A DNA stretch of 64,000 nucleotides from Rhytidiadelphus loreus (lineage: Eukaryota; Streptophyta; Bryopsida; Hypnales; Hylocomiaceae): positions 7,879,501 through 7,943,500 of the forward strand of contig OX344762.1 of NCBI GenBank assembly GCA_947034895.1, written 5' to 3'. The translations under genes and the position numbers were made by a program. The notes beneath the pieces are model-generated. The model ran no database searches and had not been told where the DNA came from. It saw only the letters and a list, made by a program, of their open reading frames with translations. Positions 13,101 to 26,062 of the stretch are shown here, piece by piece (position 1 is the first letter of the stretch; each line of letters starts with the position of its first letter).

Positions 13101-13586
13101 GGGCTTCAAAGTAGGTGCATGATATCTTGGCATACTTCTCACCCAAAACCTTTTTCGAAGCATTTAGGCGGCAAATTGCGCATATCACTTTCAAATGTCG
13201 AGGGAATAATATGTTTCAGTAGTCGTTTAAAAAAGGGTAGTTTATACCATCCGTACCAATGTGACGCGAATTCTTATTTTTTGGAAGCTGACACTCGAGT
13301 GTTTCGTAGTCTACACTGCTTAAACCTTGCAAGAACAAGAGGTTTGAGCGAAATGAAAATACTTCTTGAAGTTTTAATCCTTGAGAACTGGTCGTGTGAA
13401 CCGAAGGATATCGTTTTCTTCGCACACTCATGCACTTTTTTCTGTGGGCTGTCTATACAGGATGCTGTGACAATGGTCCAGAATATCCAGGATGCCGAAG
13501 AGGCAGCGAAGAGGTTGACAGACGAGGCTTTCAAGAAAGGAAGCGCAGATAATATTACTTGCGTCGTGATCCGCTTCCACCACTGA
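10148..13586 (+). CDS. protein phosphatase 2C, plant clade-F-like (8 exons, 280 aa)
   Basis: Metal-dependent Ser/Thr phosphatase of the PPM/PP2C family. The spliced exons are 10148-10224, 11303-11430, 11646-11744, 11928-12086, 12385-12471, 12688-12779, 12891-12965 and 13461-13586. All junctions are GT-AG, phases agree, and 843 nt give 280 aa plus stop. Family motifs are all present: SMEDF at residues 44-48, GVFDGHGG ending at 72, NVGDSRAV, the [11 protein letters not shown] segment, [27 protein letters not shown] at 229-238, and [13 protein letters not shown] near the C-terminus (D269, N270). The metal-ligand aspartates of DGHGG, DGLWD and DN are intact. The family is known to need Mn/Mg, and these proteins dephosphorylate signalling targets. 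I chose the ATG at 10148 because the first exon ([13 protein letters not shown]...SGGGS) matches the short N-terminus typical of this clade and splices in phase to [10 protein letters not shown]. An in-frame ATG at 11226 lies in the intron and would lose this. I see no transit peptide or membrane segment. Closest remembered relatives are Arabidopsis PP2C59/WIN2-type proteins; substrate unknown. Confidence 0.93.
10225..11302 (+). other. intron 1 of the PP2C gene (1078 bp)
   Basis: The donor is GCAG|GTACGT and the acceptor TTTTGTGTAG|C. It is by far the longest intron of the gene. It contains an open frame with an ATG at 11226 that reads into exon 2. This could supply an alternative N-terminus if the first exon were skipped, but its protein sequence does not resemble the family. 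Confidence 0.8.
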
Positions 13587-14530
13587 TTCTGGAGTTGCCG
13601 ACTTGTTTGCATTCCTGAAGGCATTAAATAGATCTGGAAAGTGGGAATTCCATTGTTCTTACCAAACTGATAAGGAGTTAGCTTCGTTTCAAGGAAGGTA
13701 GTGTATCACCTTAGTGGCCAGTTAGAGTAAGATTTATACAGCTGCCAGCATCGCATAATCTTGTAACTAAAAATGTTCTGCATATCCTCACTTACAGCAC
13801 TCAGGATCTTCGTTAGAGATCTAGGTTTTTTTCTTGTTGCAGGTCTTATCATACAGGGTTTTCATTTGAATTGGTCGCATTTTATCCTGAATTTTTACTA
13901 CCCCCTTCCCGTAGGTTGGTTGGCTTATCTCGTGTACTCTACACGGGGTTTGATTTTTGAATGTGCATCCTGATTCAACACCTTCTCTTATTTCTTCGCT
14001 ATCTTTTGTGGGAAGACTACCGTGCGTGTCGTATATAATTTTTGTTATGCTTTGTGTCCGACTTCATTAATATATCTAAATATATCAAGGTGTTGGTGCC
14101 AGACGTTGTTAGAAGAGGTTCCGACTTGGAGATGTCAGCTGAACTTCCGTTTGCAACAAATCGGATATTCACAGAATGATGACTCTGGAGAACATACTCA
14201 GCTTGCTTACTATTGAAGAGTAGTGTTGCGAACTTGTGATTAGCATTTTCGGACGTTCTGTAGTCTCTTGTGTCGTACCGAGTTGTGTCTGGCTATCTGG
14301 CTTCAATGGGTGTTCACCTGCGTGGCCTGTGGCCTGGACTTTTCTTTGATTGAAGACTCTTGTTGACGTTGATTGTAACTTTTGATCTTCAGTACAGTAC
14401 AGTAAAGTGGTGGTCAGAGAAGTTGACAGAATCTCGATTTTTTCCATGTGCATCTCTGGCTAGGTGGTGGTGAGTGTGGAGACCTTTGCGCTAAAACAGG
14501 CCCTTGCTTCAGATAATAACCCTCCTAAAC
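13587..14530 (+). other. 3' UTR and downstream flank of the PP2C gene
   Basis: Mixed-composition, non-repetitive DNA follows the stop codon; open frames here are short and unrecognised. Near its end, 14495-14560 has facing AACAGGCCC / GGGCCTGTT arms that could form a hairpin. The polyadenylation site is not obvious. Confidence 0.45.
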
Positions 14531-17500
14531 CTTAGAAGGATGGGCCTGTTTACCAAGGAAGGAATCTTTTTTGGTGTTGTGTGAATCATATGCTCATAAA
14601 ACACCAAGAGCACTCATTGGAGGTCAAATATTGTTCCCTTTTCACACATAATTCTAAGGATCAACATTTGCACTCCCCTCTTATATATATATAAGGATTC
14701 TTTGTCATCCATTGGACACTGAGTGTCCTACGGTTAACCTTGAAAGGGTGTGGCCTCTTGTAACCAAGGATTGTCACCAAAATACTTTGATTATTGGACC
14801 AATAGGTGCATTCTTAATAATGAAGTCATCCATTGGACATTTTAGGTCTACATTGTTCTTAATAGGATTAACTCCTAAATGCCCAAGACACTATTATATA
14901 CGACAATTAGTTACTAATATACAACATATTACCTCACCCAAACATGAAAACTTTAAAATCCTAAAAATATAGATTAATATTATGGAAGTGATTCTTGTCA
15001 TATAGTAGTGTTATATTTTATTTTGCTATGTTTTGATAGCTTCACTATTAGATGACGTATACCATATCAAATTTTATTATTACAAGTGCACTTTTGATGT
15101 TGATTAAATTATTTACAAAATCATTGATGGCAACCACAAAAATACTAATACACTAATCTTTTTACTTTTGGAAATTATTCTTGTGACTTTAGTTAGCAAC
15201 TTGCTTATCTTAAATCCACTATGAAATCTATTTTCATCATTACTTAGATGTTCAATACATTCAATAGTTTGATTAAATAGTTAAAATGGCAAAATCATTA
15301 TACGATTTATTTTAAGCAAATAAAGATCCATTGCATTAAAAAATCACCATACAAAAATAGCCAAGTCAAAGGTTAGACAATGAATAGAAACCAATATAGA
15401 CAAAAGAAGAGTAAAAACAAAGCTACAAAAATGAGCTAGACAAAGGGGGACACTTAGTCCAGATAATGTAGTCTCCATTCTTATGTGCGAGGACAAGATA
15501 GTGAAGCCAAATACTATCAAAAAAATTCCAAATAGCATTTGCTTGTTGAATTAGACAATTTCTAAGGTCAATAGAAGATTGTTTTAACCTAGTTTCCATC
15601 CCTACTCTCCTTACAAATTCCAAGCTAAAATGGTTGATGAGCAATTCAATAAACTAATTCCTATTGTGAACATCAATTAAACCACATCACACTAGCTACA
15701 AATTATCGCATTTTTAAAGCTAAGAAACACTTTGTAAAATAGTGCGAATAGAGCTCCTTCACAATTGTCCACCTGCAATATATTGACATTCAAATAAATG
15801 ACACCTAAAAATCTAGTCAATAAATAAAGTTGAATTACAACCAAATCATAAGCACAAAAAGCCTAAGATTCAATTGAATGATACAAGTATAGATCAAGTC
15901 ACTCCCATGAAAAATTAGAAACTTTCTACTAGAGCATAGTTTGACCAAGCTCTAAATGACAAAGGTTTTAGTTGGAAACTAGTAATAAAATCAATAAGTA
16001 AGCATGTTGGTGGAGGCTTGAAAATTTCCTTCATCAAATTTTCCTTTGGGTACTATTATATAAATCTACCAAAACAAACAAATAGTTAGTTCAAACCTTT
16101 GAAGTAAATAAAAAAATTTGAAAAAAATAAAAGAGGTATCATTTAAGCACCTCGACAACTATCCCACTAAGGTCTTGTTGACACCAAGAGAATTTTGTGA
16201 CATTCCATCCAAATTATGAAAATATTCAACTATGACGGACTTTGGGGTCACATCATGATTTGTGACATCTTAAGGTTACTTGAAGAACCTTGATGACATA
16301 AAGGGCAAGAATAGAATTGTGCTCCAATCAATTTATAGAATTGAGGCAATTCGAGATGGACGAGACATGACAACCAATGCAATGAGGATTAAATGAGGCA
16401 AATGACGGGAAATTTGACAATTTCACTAGTTTGTTAAGTGATTTTCAACCTAGTGTCATTGGCTTTATTCTTGGCTTGTGAAGTAATAATTTGAAGGTAC
16501 TACTTATAGTCAATGTCTTCTCTTTATTTTTCAACTTCATAAATTTGACCATGTAGTGGTTTTGAATCCCATATTAAAATTCCAATCAAAAGGAACATTA
16601 AAAAGGTCTTGAGGGCAAGCAATGCAAGGAATAGTATGAAGACATAGGGATATTTGGCCTTTTGCCTTGCAATGAGACCACAAATAAGATAAAAGAAAAT
16701 CGTATAATAGGCAGCTAGTATTATACATTAGAGAAGGTTGGCCATGAGAGCAATGAAGAAACTATTAGCAATGGAGAAACTCATGACAATGGTGGAGAAA
16801 TTCATCTAGAAACTCGAGCTAGCCTTAAGGGAAAGAGGTAAAAAAGAAACACCTCTTATAGAAATTAGATGGAGAGAGCCTTCTCAGAGCTAAATAAGTC
16901 TCAACTACCTCTACCTCCTTCAGCTTAGACACTCGCAAATAAGCCCCAAACATCTTTATGGAGCTTTGTGTAATTTCTATACATGCATCCAAAGACTTTA
17001 GGCTCACAAAAATGAATTTTTTTTATAACTAATAGAAGACATGTAATTATACCTTTGAAAATAAATATATAAAATCACGTTCATAGATACTTGCAATTGA
17101 AGTTTGAAAAAGTGGAAATAGGCCTATCATTTGAGGGTTATAAGTCTTTAGACTTCAATTAACATGAAAGTCTTGGCAATTGTAAACTTGTTAGGATAGA
17201 CTTTGGAGGTATATGTTCACCAATAGCTAGTGTAGAATTCTATATTCATCAATATAGAAACCTCAAAGATCATGATTCCATTTCTTGCTTCAAAACCCTT
17301 TTGACTTTCATCTTTTTTTATAAGTTTGAAATCTTTTTGGGCTTGGTTTCATAAATTAATTGAACCAAAAAGGTATGTCTTTGGATACTATAAATTTTTT
17401 TGAACTCCCTCAATTGAAAAGACACCATGGGCTTCAATTTTAGTCTTGTGACTTTGAAATTCCATTGTTTTCATCTTGGCTTCATCCCCCCATTTTTGTT

Positions 17501-17794
17501 TTGGCTTTAGTGTATCTTGTATTCATTTTGTCCTAGATTTATTTTGTCTTGGCCTCATTCTACAATTTTTGTCTAGGCTTCAATCCATCATTTCCATTGT
17601 GACTTCAATTTTAGTCTTGTGAATTTGAAATTTCATTGTTTTGTCTTGGTTTCATTCTACCTTGGATTCATTCTATCCAAGCTTCATTTCTTCTAGGCTT
17701 CATTTTGTACTGGCTCCATTTTATAATTTTTGTCTGGGCTTCATTCCATCATTTTAGTCACGGCTTCAATTTTAGTTGTCGCTTCAAAAGCACC
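14531..17794. other. no gene seen; AT-rich repeat DNA
   Basis: Around 14610-14730 is a copy of the dispersed repeat (CACTCATTGGAGGTCAA ... TCCATTGGACACTGAGTGTCC) also found near 5690 and 40950. From about 15 to 17.8 kb there is no element border or coding content that I can support. 17440-17770 is loosely repetitive (words like GGCTTCATT and TTTTAGTCTTGTGA recur). Confidence 0.45.
14610..14730. repeat. dispersed repeat with GGACACT-N-AGTGTCC palindrome
   Basis: ACTCATTGGAGGTCAA is followed about 95 bases later by ATTCTTTGTCATCCATTGGA, then the palindrome GGACACTGAGTGTCC. The same order is seen at about 5695-5830 (more diverged) and at 40947-41073. The borders are not clear. Confidence 0.5.
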
Positions 17795-18037
17795 CATTAG
17801 AGCCCTTCGGAGGGTTGTTTGATTGCATGCAAATGTATAAATAGAGCAAATATCAGCCCAAATCTTGTCATAGAGAATCTTGCTAGTAAAAGTCAACTTA
17901 TGTGCCCTATTAGATTGATGATTATATATATATAATTTAAATTATTTTTATTACATTTAAAAATTTAAAATTTCATTGTATTTGTACATCAACCAAAAGT
18001 CAAATAGTCCTTTATAGGCCCCAAATTTTTTCTAATG
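17795..18037. mobile_element. possible CATTAG-ended element E2
   Basis: Begins CATTAGAGCCCTTCGGAGGG, like the left ends of E7 and E8, and ends TTTTTTCTAATG. The 243-bp interior is AT-rich and the right subterminal GC block is reduced to TAGGCCCC, so the element may be worn or the pairing of ends may be wrong. Confidence 0.4.
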
Positions 18038-20340
18038 CTATTGTTGTAAATATGACCATATGTATGTCAGTATAGAAATCCTAGAGGCTATTCCAAAAAT
18101 CAACTAAATTGATTTTGACCTAAAGATCATTACTAGAAATTATCATGAGTTTCTAAGTAAAACAATCCATATCAAATGCAACATATACTCAAAAAATGTG
18201 AAAATCTCTCTATAGGTTTATATTATAATGTAGAATATTAATATACTTTTTTTTTTTTTTCTATTTTATCATTCTAAAATTGGAAAGTTAGCAATCCATA
18301 ATTGAAAATATGCATTTTTCCAAACTATTGGTCAACATCTTAGAAAAGGAGGTTTATACACATGGTTTTTGTGATAATGTGCTCAAAGTAGTGTTTGATA
18401 AAATTTGTAAAATACCTATGATAAATGTACATTGCACATGGTGGGGATGAAAATTTTGAGAAGACCAAGGTAACCTGAGCTATATGACCAACCAAAAAAA
18501 AATTTAATCTCCAAAAACTCAAAATTGAGAAGTTTCTATCCCAATGTTGTTGTTTTTCATTTTAGAGAAGGAGCCAATTGTTCTTTGATACTCATGTAAT
18601 ACTTGGATGATATTGGATGAAATCTATATAAAAAGTAGGTGATACCTAGGTAAATTTTGGCTACTAGTTTGAAAATGCAACAATAATTTGGCTATTTTGA
18701 CCCCCCAAAATGTTACTAAAAATAGCCAACATTATTTGGTTGTAGCCAATTGGAAAAAAATTGTGCATAACAAAAACATTGTTCCACCCCAATAATGCTT
18801 TGTCACAATGCATTATATACACTAAATTAAGAGATTTCATTGATAGCAATTGAGATAGTTTTCAAAAAAATTAATGTAGCTCTTAAGAACCACAAATATT
18901 TTATTTTTTATGTTCCTACTATTTTAAAATATTTTTGCATTTTTATATATTGATTTGATGTTCAAAGCTTTAGATTAGTCTTAAGGATTTAAAAAATCAT
19001 ATTTCTTCACTTTTTATTTTTCTAAATGTGCATTTTTCTCAAATTGTAAGGTGGAAATTGTCTTGAATTATTTTATAAAGATTGTGAATTAGCAATGGCA
19101 AAAAGGTGTGTAGATTGAAGTGTAGATTTTAGTAGAAATATCCAAATTTTTGAACAAGACTAATGCACATCAAGCATTTGTATGTACCTTGAGCACATGA
19201 AGGGACTTTGTATACCTTTAGTATGCAATTTTCCAAAAAAATTTAGATAGAAATATAAATGAATAACAAAGGAATATCAATGAAAAATTGAATACCAATA
19301 GACATCTAGCGCTTTTCACGCTTCAATATTTGTTTGAAAAGTTCCATTGCCTAGATCTTCTAAACACAAAATGGGATCTTGAAACCTTTATTAGGTATTT
19401 ACTAACACAAAGAGTAGTGAAGCCTTGATATATTTCTAACTCCTATCTCTAAATCAAAACCCCATCCATGAAAATTGAATTGGACTATTAAATCGAGGTA
19501 ATCAAATATGGTTTCTATTCTAATTTGAAGAGTTCAAAAAATCCTAAAATCGGATATCTTATGGCAATTTGAATTCGAGACTTACTTTCTTACTTTCTTT
19601 ATTTTCTAATTAATTAAAAAAAACAAAGTTATAATATTCTTTACTAAAGTATAGAGTATTGATGACAATTTTCAATTTTGAGCATATTTTGTATTAAATA
19701 TGAATTTTTTTCCTTTTTCTCCAAAAATTCATAGTAATCATCACTATAAAATTTGAAACTTTAAGACTTATTGAAGACAAGTACTTTCATCTCTGAAAAA
19801 CAAGCAGTTGATTGCAAGTGTCTCTATCCAAATAAATGTGTTATTTTTGTACATCTCTTTTCATATGACCTTTAGTAGAACCCTCTATTAAATTTTTATT
19901 AATTGAAAATATTGAAATCCCCAAGTGACAATCTTAGAATACTACTACTACTTATATATATATATATATATATATACTCATCAAAGTTTTACAAGACATA
20001 AGAAATTAATTCTTAGGAATGATAGGCCCCAACATGCCACTATTGCTTTTAACACACATTTCAATTTTTGATTTGCCTACATAACTTTTGAATTTTTGAA
20101 CCATTGCATATCATTGCTATACCTCTCTTGTTGGGTGAAGATAACTAATAAATAAATAAAATTTAGTCACAAACATTGAGAGTATAGTGTGTAGGTCATA
20201 ATATAACCACACCTAAAACCAACCAAGTAAACAATTGAGTATGGTTTTCATTGTTATATTAAAAAATTTATTGTTTGGTCATGTAACCCGTTGAAAGGGA
20301 ATTGTAGAGTATTTGAGAATGCATTTTTGGACATAGTATG
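18038..20340. other. no gene seen; AT-rich DNA with a TA microsatellite
   Basis: Only short frames, mostly low complexity. A pure TA run lies at 19953-19976. No element borders defined. Confidence 0.45.
19953..19976. repeat. (TA)n microsatellite
   Basis: About 12 uninterrupted TA units. Confidence 0.9.
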
Positions 20341-20656
20341 AATAAACTACGAATTTTTAAAGAGCTGAAAATAGGTGTTTCTAAAACTGACCCTGTAAAT
20401 CTCATGAATAATGAGAGCGCATTTTAGGCAAGAATTTAGAGGGATCAGTTTTAGAAAGGGGTCGGTTTTACATTCCATGTGCTTGGTCTTCGGTCTTTTC
20501 TGCTGGCAAGTGCAAGCCGGTGCTGGTGAACGAAGTGATAAGCTTGGTTTGTATCGCGGTTTGTTGGTGCCTGGCTTTGGCTGTCCATGGTGAAAGTTTC
20601 GTCGTCTCTCTCCACTTCTGTGCTTGCAATTCCACCGGGCTGGTTGCAATTGAGTC

Positions 20657-23281
20657 ATGGCCACGGCTGCCGCCTTCAGATTGCCCAGCCAAGCCGTTGC
20701 TGCTTCTGTTAGCCTGTCCACAAACACAGTGATGCAAGGTAGATATGGTCCTTTCCATTTTGTACTTCCAATTTGCATGATTTTGCCATTTAGATTGTTT
20801 TTAGGGTTACGAAATGAAGCAGAGTTGGAGGGTTTAAGACAGGGTTTGGAGTTTAGGGCCTTGCATTGTGGGTCATTCTGTCGTTGCTCTGAGAATCTCC
20901 AAGAGAGAATGAAGTTAAGTGCACCCTTATCCTTACATTTTGTGTTTTCTGGGAATGGGGTTGAAGGCAGGCGAAGTGCGAGGGTAATGTGCTTGAGTGA
21001 GAATTCTGGTAGCATCAAGAGAGGCGCTGTTGGGCTGGAGCGTTTCAAGGAGAGCGCAATTCCTGGCATGTACTGGGGGGACAGGTACTACTAGGCGAAT
21101 TTGTAGGCTCAATACAACCTTTGTGAAATTATGCAAATTTGCAAAGAATACTACTGAATTGGCTTCATGAAAATTCTACCGATGGTTCTTTTAGGGCATA
21201 ATTTCGTTCATGAGAGTGCCCACACCCGTCTTCCAGAGGAGTCTCTCTACAATTGGAAATTCAAAAAATTCTCTTTAAGACATCAATCTGGCATTAGCAC
21301 TCTCTGCAAGGTGTGCGGCAAACTAAAAATATCATGTCAACATTTTAGGAGCGTGAAGTAGGACAATGTGGGAGGAGCTTGGAGGCTTTTCCCCCCAAAG
21401 CATACTATATTTGCAGCACAGCGATGGTTTAGTTTCCATCCTAACAAAATTGGGAAGTCACAGTTGCTGTAGACTCATGCTGGAGATGCCCTAATACTTC
21501 ACTGTTGCTCAGAATGGAATTGAAGGTATAAGTTGGAGTGGTTAGCATAATTAGGGCTCGTACGTTGAAGTTGGTTGTGAAATTTCTAGAATTTTGTTTG
21601 TGTCCAGAGCTGATCTTGGAGAGGAGGTATCAGTCAAGTTCACAACGGGATCGGACACTGTGAGTAAACTCCTTCAACCTTTACGTGACAGCCTTTGGTC
21701 TGTTTCTGCAGCGTTGAGAAACTGTTGACCGAAGTGTCCATGTCTTATGCCTAAGTGAATAATAGACTCGCCAGTTGCAACTGTCAACACGAAGGTGAAT
21801 AGCGTATGTTGTTGTTTTCTTCAGGTTGGCAAAGAGTACTTGAACCAGTGCCATATCCGGGGTTTTATACACATTTGTTGGGCGTTGAGCACAAGAAACA
21901 GGTTTTTCAATAAGATTAGATTGTTCCAAAAACTCTCATGATTCATGTGGGAGTCTATCTATGGTCTAAATGATTATTTGGAGGTCTTCCTATGTATTAT
22001 GAGGCCTCTATGTGATAATTGATCATTGTGCCCTTAGGAAGACCTCCATGAAACATGGGGAAGGCTTTAATGATGTTGCCTTAAATGTCTTCAAACAGTT
22101 TAATTTGTTTGTTGAAAACCCTGTTGTGTACACAAATCATAGTGCAATGTTTCTGTATGGGCAGAATTTGAAGACGCTAGTTATGTCGTTTGTGTGCAGG
22201 TGACAGTGTCAGCGAAGGCAGGTGATAACCTTCTCAAAGTAGCAGAGCAGTGCGGAGCCATGACTGTCACTGATGTGAGTGCGACAAACCACTTCCCCTT
22301 TGCAATCCCTTCCTGCCTCAATTTAGGGAATTGTTATGTTCTGGAATAGTAAAGTTTTCTGCTCCCAGAATATTCTTAGATTGGGAAAGTTTTCTACTCC
22401 CAGAATCTTTTCTGTGCTTGGGTCTGTTCTTTTTACTTAACTTGGATCCTGGGAATTCATCGCAGGATTTTTGTTTTGAAGGATCTTGTTGTCATTGTGA
22501 AATGGAAGTCAACGGTGGCGCTGTAGAGGTACACTACCTTTTTACAACAGTTCAGTTGCAGTAGGCTATCTACAGTTCACTCGACTTTGCTTAGGTGGCA
22601 CAACTTCATGGCAAACGACATTGTACAATTTAAAGTGCTTTCAGTTACAAATTAATTATTGTACACTGACTATTTGCAAAAATAATTGTAGTATACCGAA
22701 TGAAGAGCTTAGTGAACTGTCAGCTGTGTATGTGGCTGACCCCCGACGTATAGCCTTTACTGTCGAGGACGACAAAGTAGCAATGTTGTCTGAAACATAT
22801 TTCGTTGCTCTAATACATATGATTGTACTTTCTCAGGTGGGCTACCGAGCTGAAGTGAGTGGAGGGGAGCTTGTTCGGAGCTGCCTGTGTCCTGTAAGTT
22901 TTTTAACCTTTAAGATCCCAAATGGCTAAAAGTGTCGGCTTCTGTATCTATGAGTCGAAACAAATCCTGTAGGAAGCTTAAAGGTAAAGAAATATATCGA
23001 GACATCGAAGAAATCATGTCCTATATTTTTGAACAATAGAAATACTTTTTGAAGTGATTATAATGTACTGCTTGTGTCCAAAGTGGAATTTCGGTTTTTA
23101 AGTTCGGTCATTTTGGCGTTGCCTACTGTTCATGCTTAACAGAAATACTGTTGGTGTTCACAAAGTTGTAGGAAAATGACTGAGATTGTTGGGGTTGGGA
23201 TGGTAGGTGCCCAAAGGAAGACGTACAGTGGAAGTGAACATCATCAATAGTGATGACGGTTGGGATGATCTGATGGTGTAA
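20657..23281 (+). CDS. 2Fe-2S ferredoxin-like protein, probably plastid-targeted (7 exons, 173 aa)
   Basis: Spliced exons that I can place are 20657-20738, 20967-21084, 21608-21659, 22200-22274, 22466-22528, 22837-22893 and 23207-23281. All have GT-AG borders, phases agree, and the sum is 522 nt. The protein opens MATAAAFRLPSQAVAASVS, a Ser/Ala-rich, acid-free start like a chloroplast transit peptide. A beta-grasp-like domain follows: VSVKFTTGSDT, then VTVSAKAGDNLLKVAEQCG. The cluster-binding loop is CFEGSCCHC, with C112, C117 and C120 in the ferredoxin spacing C-x4-C-x2-C. The fourth ligand is probably C146 of VRSCLCP (C148 is the alternative). The tail is VPKGRRTVEVNIINSDDGWDD. The 2Fe-2S fold is known to carry single electrons; partner and pathway are unknown here. 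It is not a classical photosynthetic ferredoxin: the loop between ligands and the tail differ. The exon 1 to 2 junction is the least certain, because AG at 20965-20966 was chosen for phase over the nearby CAG at 20968-20970. Confidence 0.8.
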
Positions 23282-24820
23282 TACGGTATTGACCATTTGT
23301 TTCATAATTTTGGTAGTATAGCACGAACACCTGGTTCACGAGGCAAAGTCAGTTATTGAAAATGAGTAAAGTTGGAGGAGACTGGATAGTCAATGCTTGC
23401 TCTTCGGCCTCATCACAAATAGTAAATGTTTCCAGTGGCGAAGAGTGGTACCGAATGCTTGTTTTCCCGGGATACATACCGAAGTCAATAAGGCTGGCCT
23501 GGCACGAATTATTCGTGAAAGAAGTTCAGTTTGTCAACGCTTCTTTTGAGATTGCTCTTATAATCACTCAGTTTTCATCTTGTGATTTAATGTTGGATTA
23601 AGGCTCTGGCTGTGTGTAGTGATTGAACCACTGACAAAAAAATTCCTCTAAACTAATCTAATCTGACAATACCAGAGCGATCATTTCCTCTAATCATATC
23701 TTTTCCATACCTATTGGATATGGAAGCGAACGCTGGCAAAATCAATCCTAGGAATTGTTGTTTCCGAATGAACTTGACTCCTAGTTGTGCTCAGAAGTTT
23801 CCGGGACTGCAGCTCTCGATCGCAGGGTTGTGAAGTGGTTTTCAGCAACATCTTAGCATTTGGTGTCATTTCCTCTAATCATTTAAAAAATGTTCACTAC
23901 TAGTACAGTACAGTACAGTACATCAAAGAATTTAGTATCTCCCAAAGGGGTAGATTTGCCTAAGGGGTACTTGTGGAGGAGGGCAGTTTTAGTACGCTCA
24001 ACCTGATAGTCTGGGTTGCATTTGTCTGAGTGCAGCTTTCTGTGAAGCCCACCCAGCTCAATTGATCTTCAATCTCCACTTGCGCATTGGATCCATGGCT
24101 TCCTCAAGCTAGCCGAGGTAGTCATGGTTAACTATGTCCAGGAAGAAGCAGCGGCCTGCTCCAAATTAGCCGGTGGAATTGAAAAAACAAACTGGTAGCA
24201 TTTTAAAAACATCGGCAGAAACCCGGTGGAAAAATCTATAGAATTTCTATTTTGAGTAATAAATAGAGAAAATAACTGGACTCGGTACTTGAAAAATCTG
24301 TTCAATATGGAAATCGGAGGAAATTAGTTGGTAAAACTAAAAAAACTTCCCGAACGTTAATGATCTGCACTAATGAATTGGTACGTAGGCCATTAATTCT
24401 GCAAATGCTCCACTTCTCAATCTAGATTATTGGTAGCATGATTTCTGAGAATAAGGCTTTCTATACCAGTGCAATCCTTCCAATTCATGAATGGTCACAT
24501 TCGCTAAAACCAAGGAGAAATCCAAAATCGAAATTGGACAAGTGTCATTTTGTGTCCAAATCCCATTCCTAGTGTGTCCTACTCTCTCAAGACTGGACAT
24601 TGACTATGGAACTCTTCATAAATTCTGTTGATGGACAATTTGATTTTTCCAATGAAACTTTAGCGTGTTTCAAAGCTCCAATTCACAGGGAGACTGGGAG
24701 GGTGATATCGGGGGTATAAAGTTTTGACAACTACATTGGGAATCGTTTAATTTCTTCACCGAGATAACCTTTGACTATGAAAGCAGTGAGTACATGTTTG
24801 TATAGAGTGTAAATCCCTTC
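23282..24820 (+). other. 3' flank of the ferredoxin-like gene; no further gene recognised
   Basis: Mixed-composition low-copy DNA. An 81-codon frame (23356-23601) has no recognisable domain and may be UTR. A short ACAGT microsatellite sits near 23904-23920. Nothing else can be named. Confidence 0.4.
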
Positions 24821-24833
24821 TACTCCTAGAGAC

Positions 24834-26062
24834 CTATGTGATGCCGTTAATGTTCAACTCTTCACAAAGCAATGCATTCTCACTCTCAAGATCCTCGATC
24901 TTCTCTTTGCTGTCGCAAAAGCTGCACCACAAGTTTCGTACAAAATCGTGCTCAGAACAACATGAGAAAAATCCAAAGTAGGAGGAATCGAGAGCGAACA
25001 TTTTGCAATAACAATACAAATGCCATAAGAGGAAGTGCCATTACTGTGCCAAGAAACTCGTTTTGGGTGCGCAACTTCTCCATCTGCAATCACACAGAAA
25101 CCAGCAAACTCCCAGAGAACTATCAGCAGCATTCGTAGATTTTGAGATGGAATAAATTGTTCATAGTTATTCGTGTTATCATCATAAACCTCATATTATA
25201 AACATGACCATAATTTTAGATTTCACAGGTCATAACGGATTGAGACACAGCAAACCACTTTCAAATTTTCAGCCATTATAAGGCATTTTAATCTTCTAAT
25301 CTGTATGTGGCGTTGTGTTTTCTTTTCCCATGTGATCCATAACATGTCTAATATTTAAGATCGATCCTATTGTTACATTTCAGAAAGGAAAAGGTTGCTA
25401 AAACTTCCAAAAGTTTTGGCTCTTTGTTTTGTTTAGAATGTACTCTAAGAAGCTCCAAAGAGGCTTTTAGCATTACAAGAGTTAAAAATTGCGTCAATCT
25501 AATAGGGGAACCTCTGTTTCGATATGCTTTCCAATCTTGTCTCTCCGCTTGAGAGTAGTTTGAGGACTCAAAATTCACCAAGCAATCCTGGACTTCAATA
25601 AAATGCCTCCTGTGAATTACAAGTCAAGAAAGAATAAGAAGCTTAGAATCGCCACAAAATGAGCTAATCACCACAAAATGTTGCCATGAAAGCGATAGAG
25701 CTCGAGTTTGAAGGAGCAATAAACGAAACCCACATTCAGTAATACTGAAGTCTCCACACAAAATCAAATCAACTGACGACAAAATTTTAGATTTTCCCCT
25801 GTTAGTGAGTATGAAGCCCTAATTTCATTCTGAACACAACATAACTATCAATGACTTGATGAGGCAAACTGGATAACACATAGAAACGAACCAATGCCAA
25901 AACCCACTCCGCAACCAACTCTGTGGTTTCCTTTGTAAGTGGTGAGTACTGCTCATTACCTAGCAACAACAAAGTTGCCACAACAAGTTCAGAATGCAGT
26001 CGGAGAATCGCCCCTCGACTTGGCCAGTGCTGGAAAACATAGCAACACACAAATGTCAGCAC
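24834..26062 (-). other. coding-like pieces on the minus strand, unassigned
   Basis: Several minus-strand frames have non-repetitive, protein-like composition: 24834-25019 ends in a short heptad-like stretch (KIEDLESENALLCEEL), 25348-25581 includes LVMLKASLELLRVHSKQ, and 25802-26062 includes HWPSRGAILRLHSELVVATL. The last sits after a plausible acceptor (TGTTTTCCAG). They could be exons of one minus-strand gene or unrelated chance frames. No family recognised. Confidence 0.2.

Noticed and set aside
13068..13460. Open frame upstream of the last PP2C exon that could extend it by about 130 codons
   Set aside because: It is the 3' part of intron 7: the donor at 12966 and acceptor before 13461 restore the family sequence exactly (SNQ to DAVTMV), and the extra residues match nothing in PP2C proteins.
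20347..21069. Longest open frame in the window (240 aa, minus strand)
   Set aside because: It lies antisense over exons 1-2 of the ferredoxin-like gene, has no family resemblance, and has no matching splice or start context.
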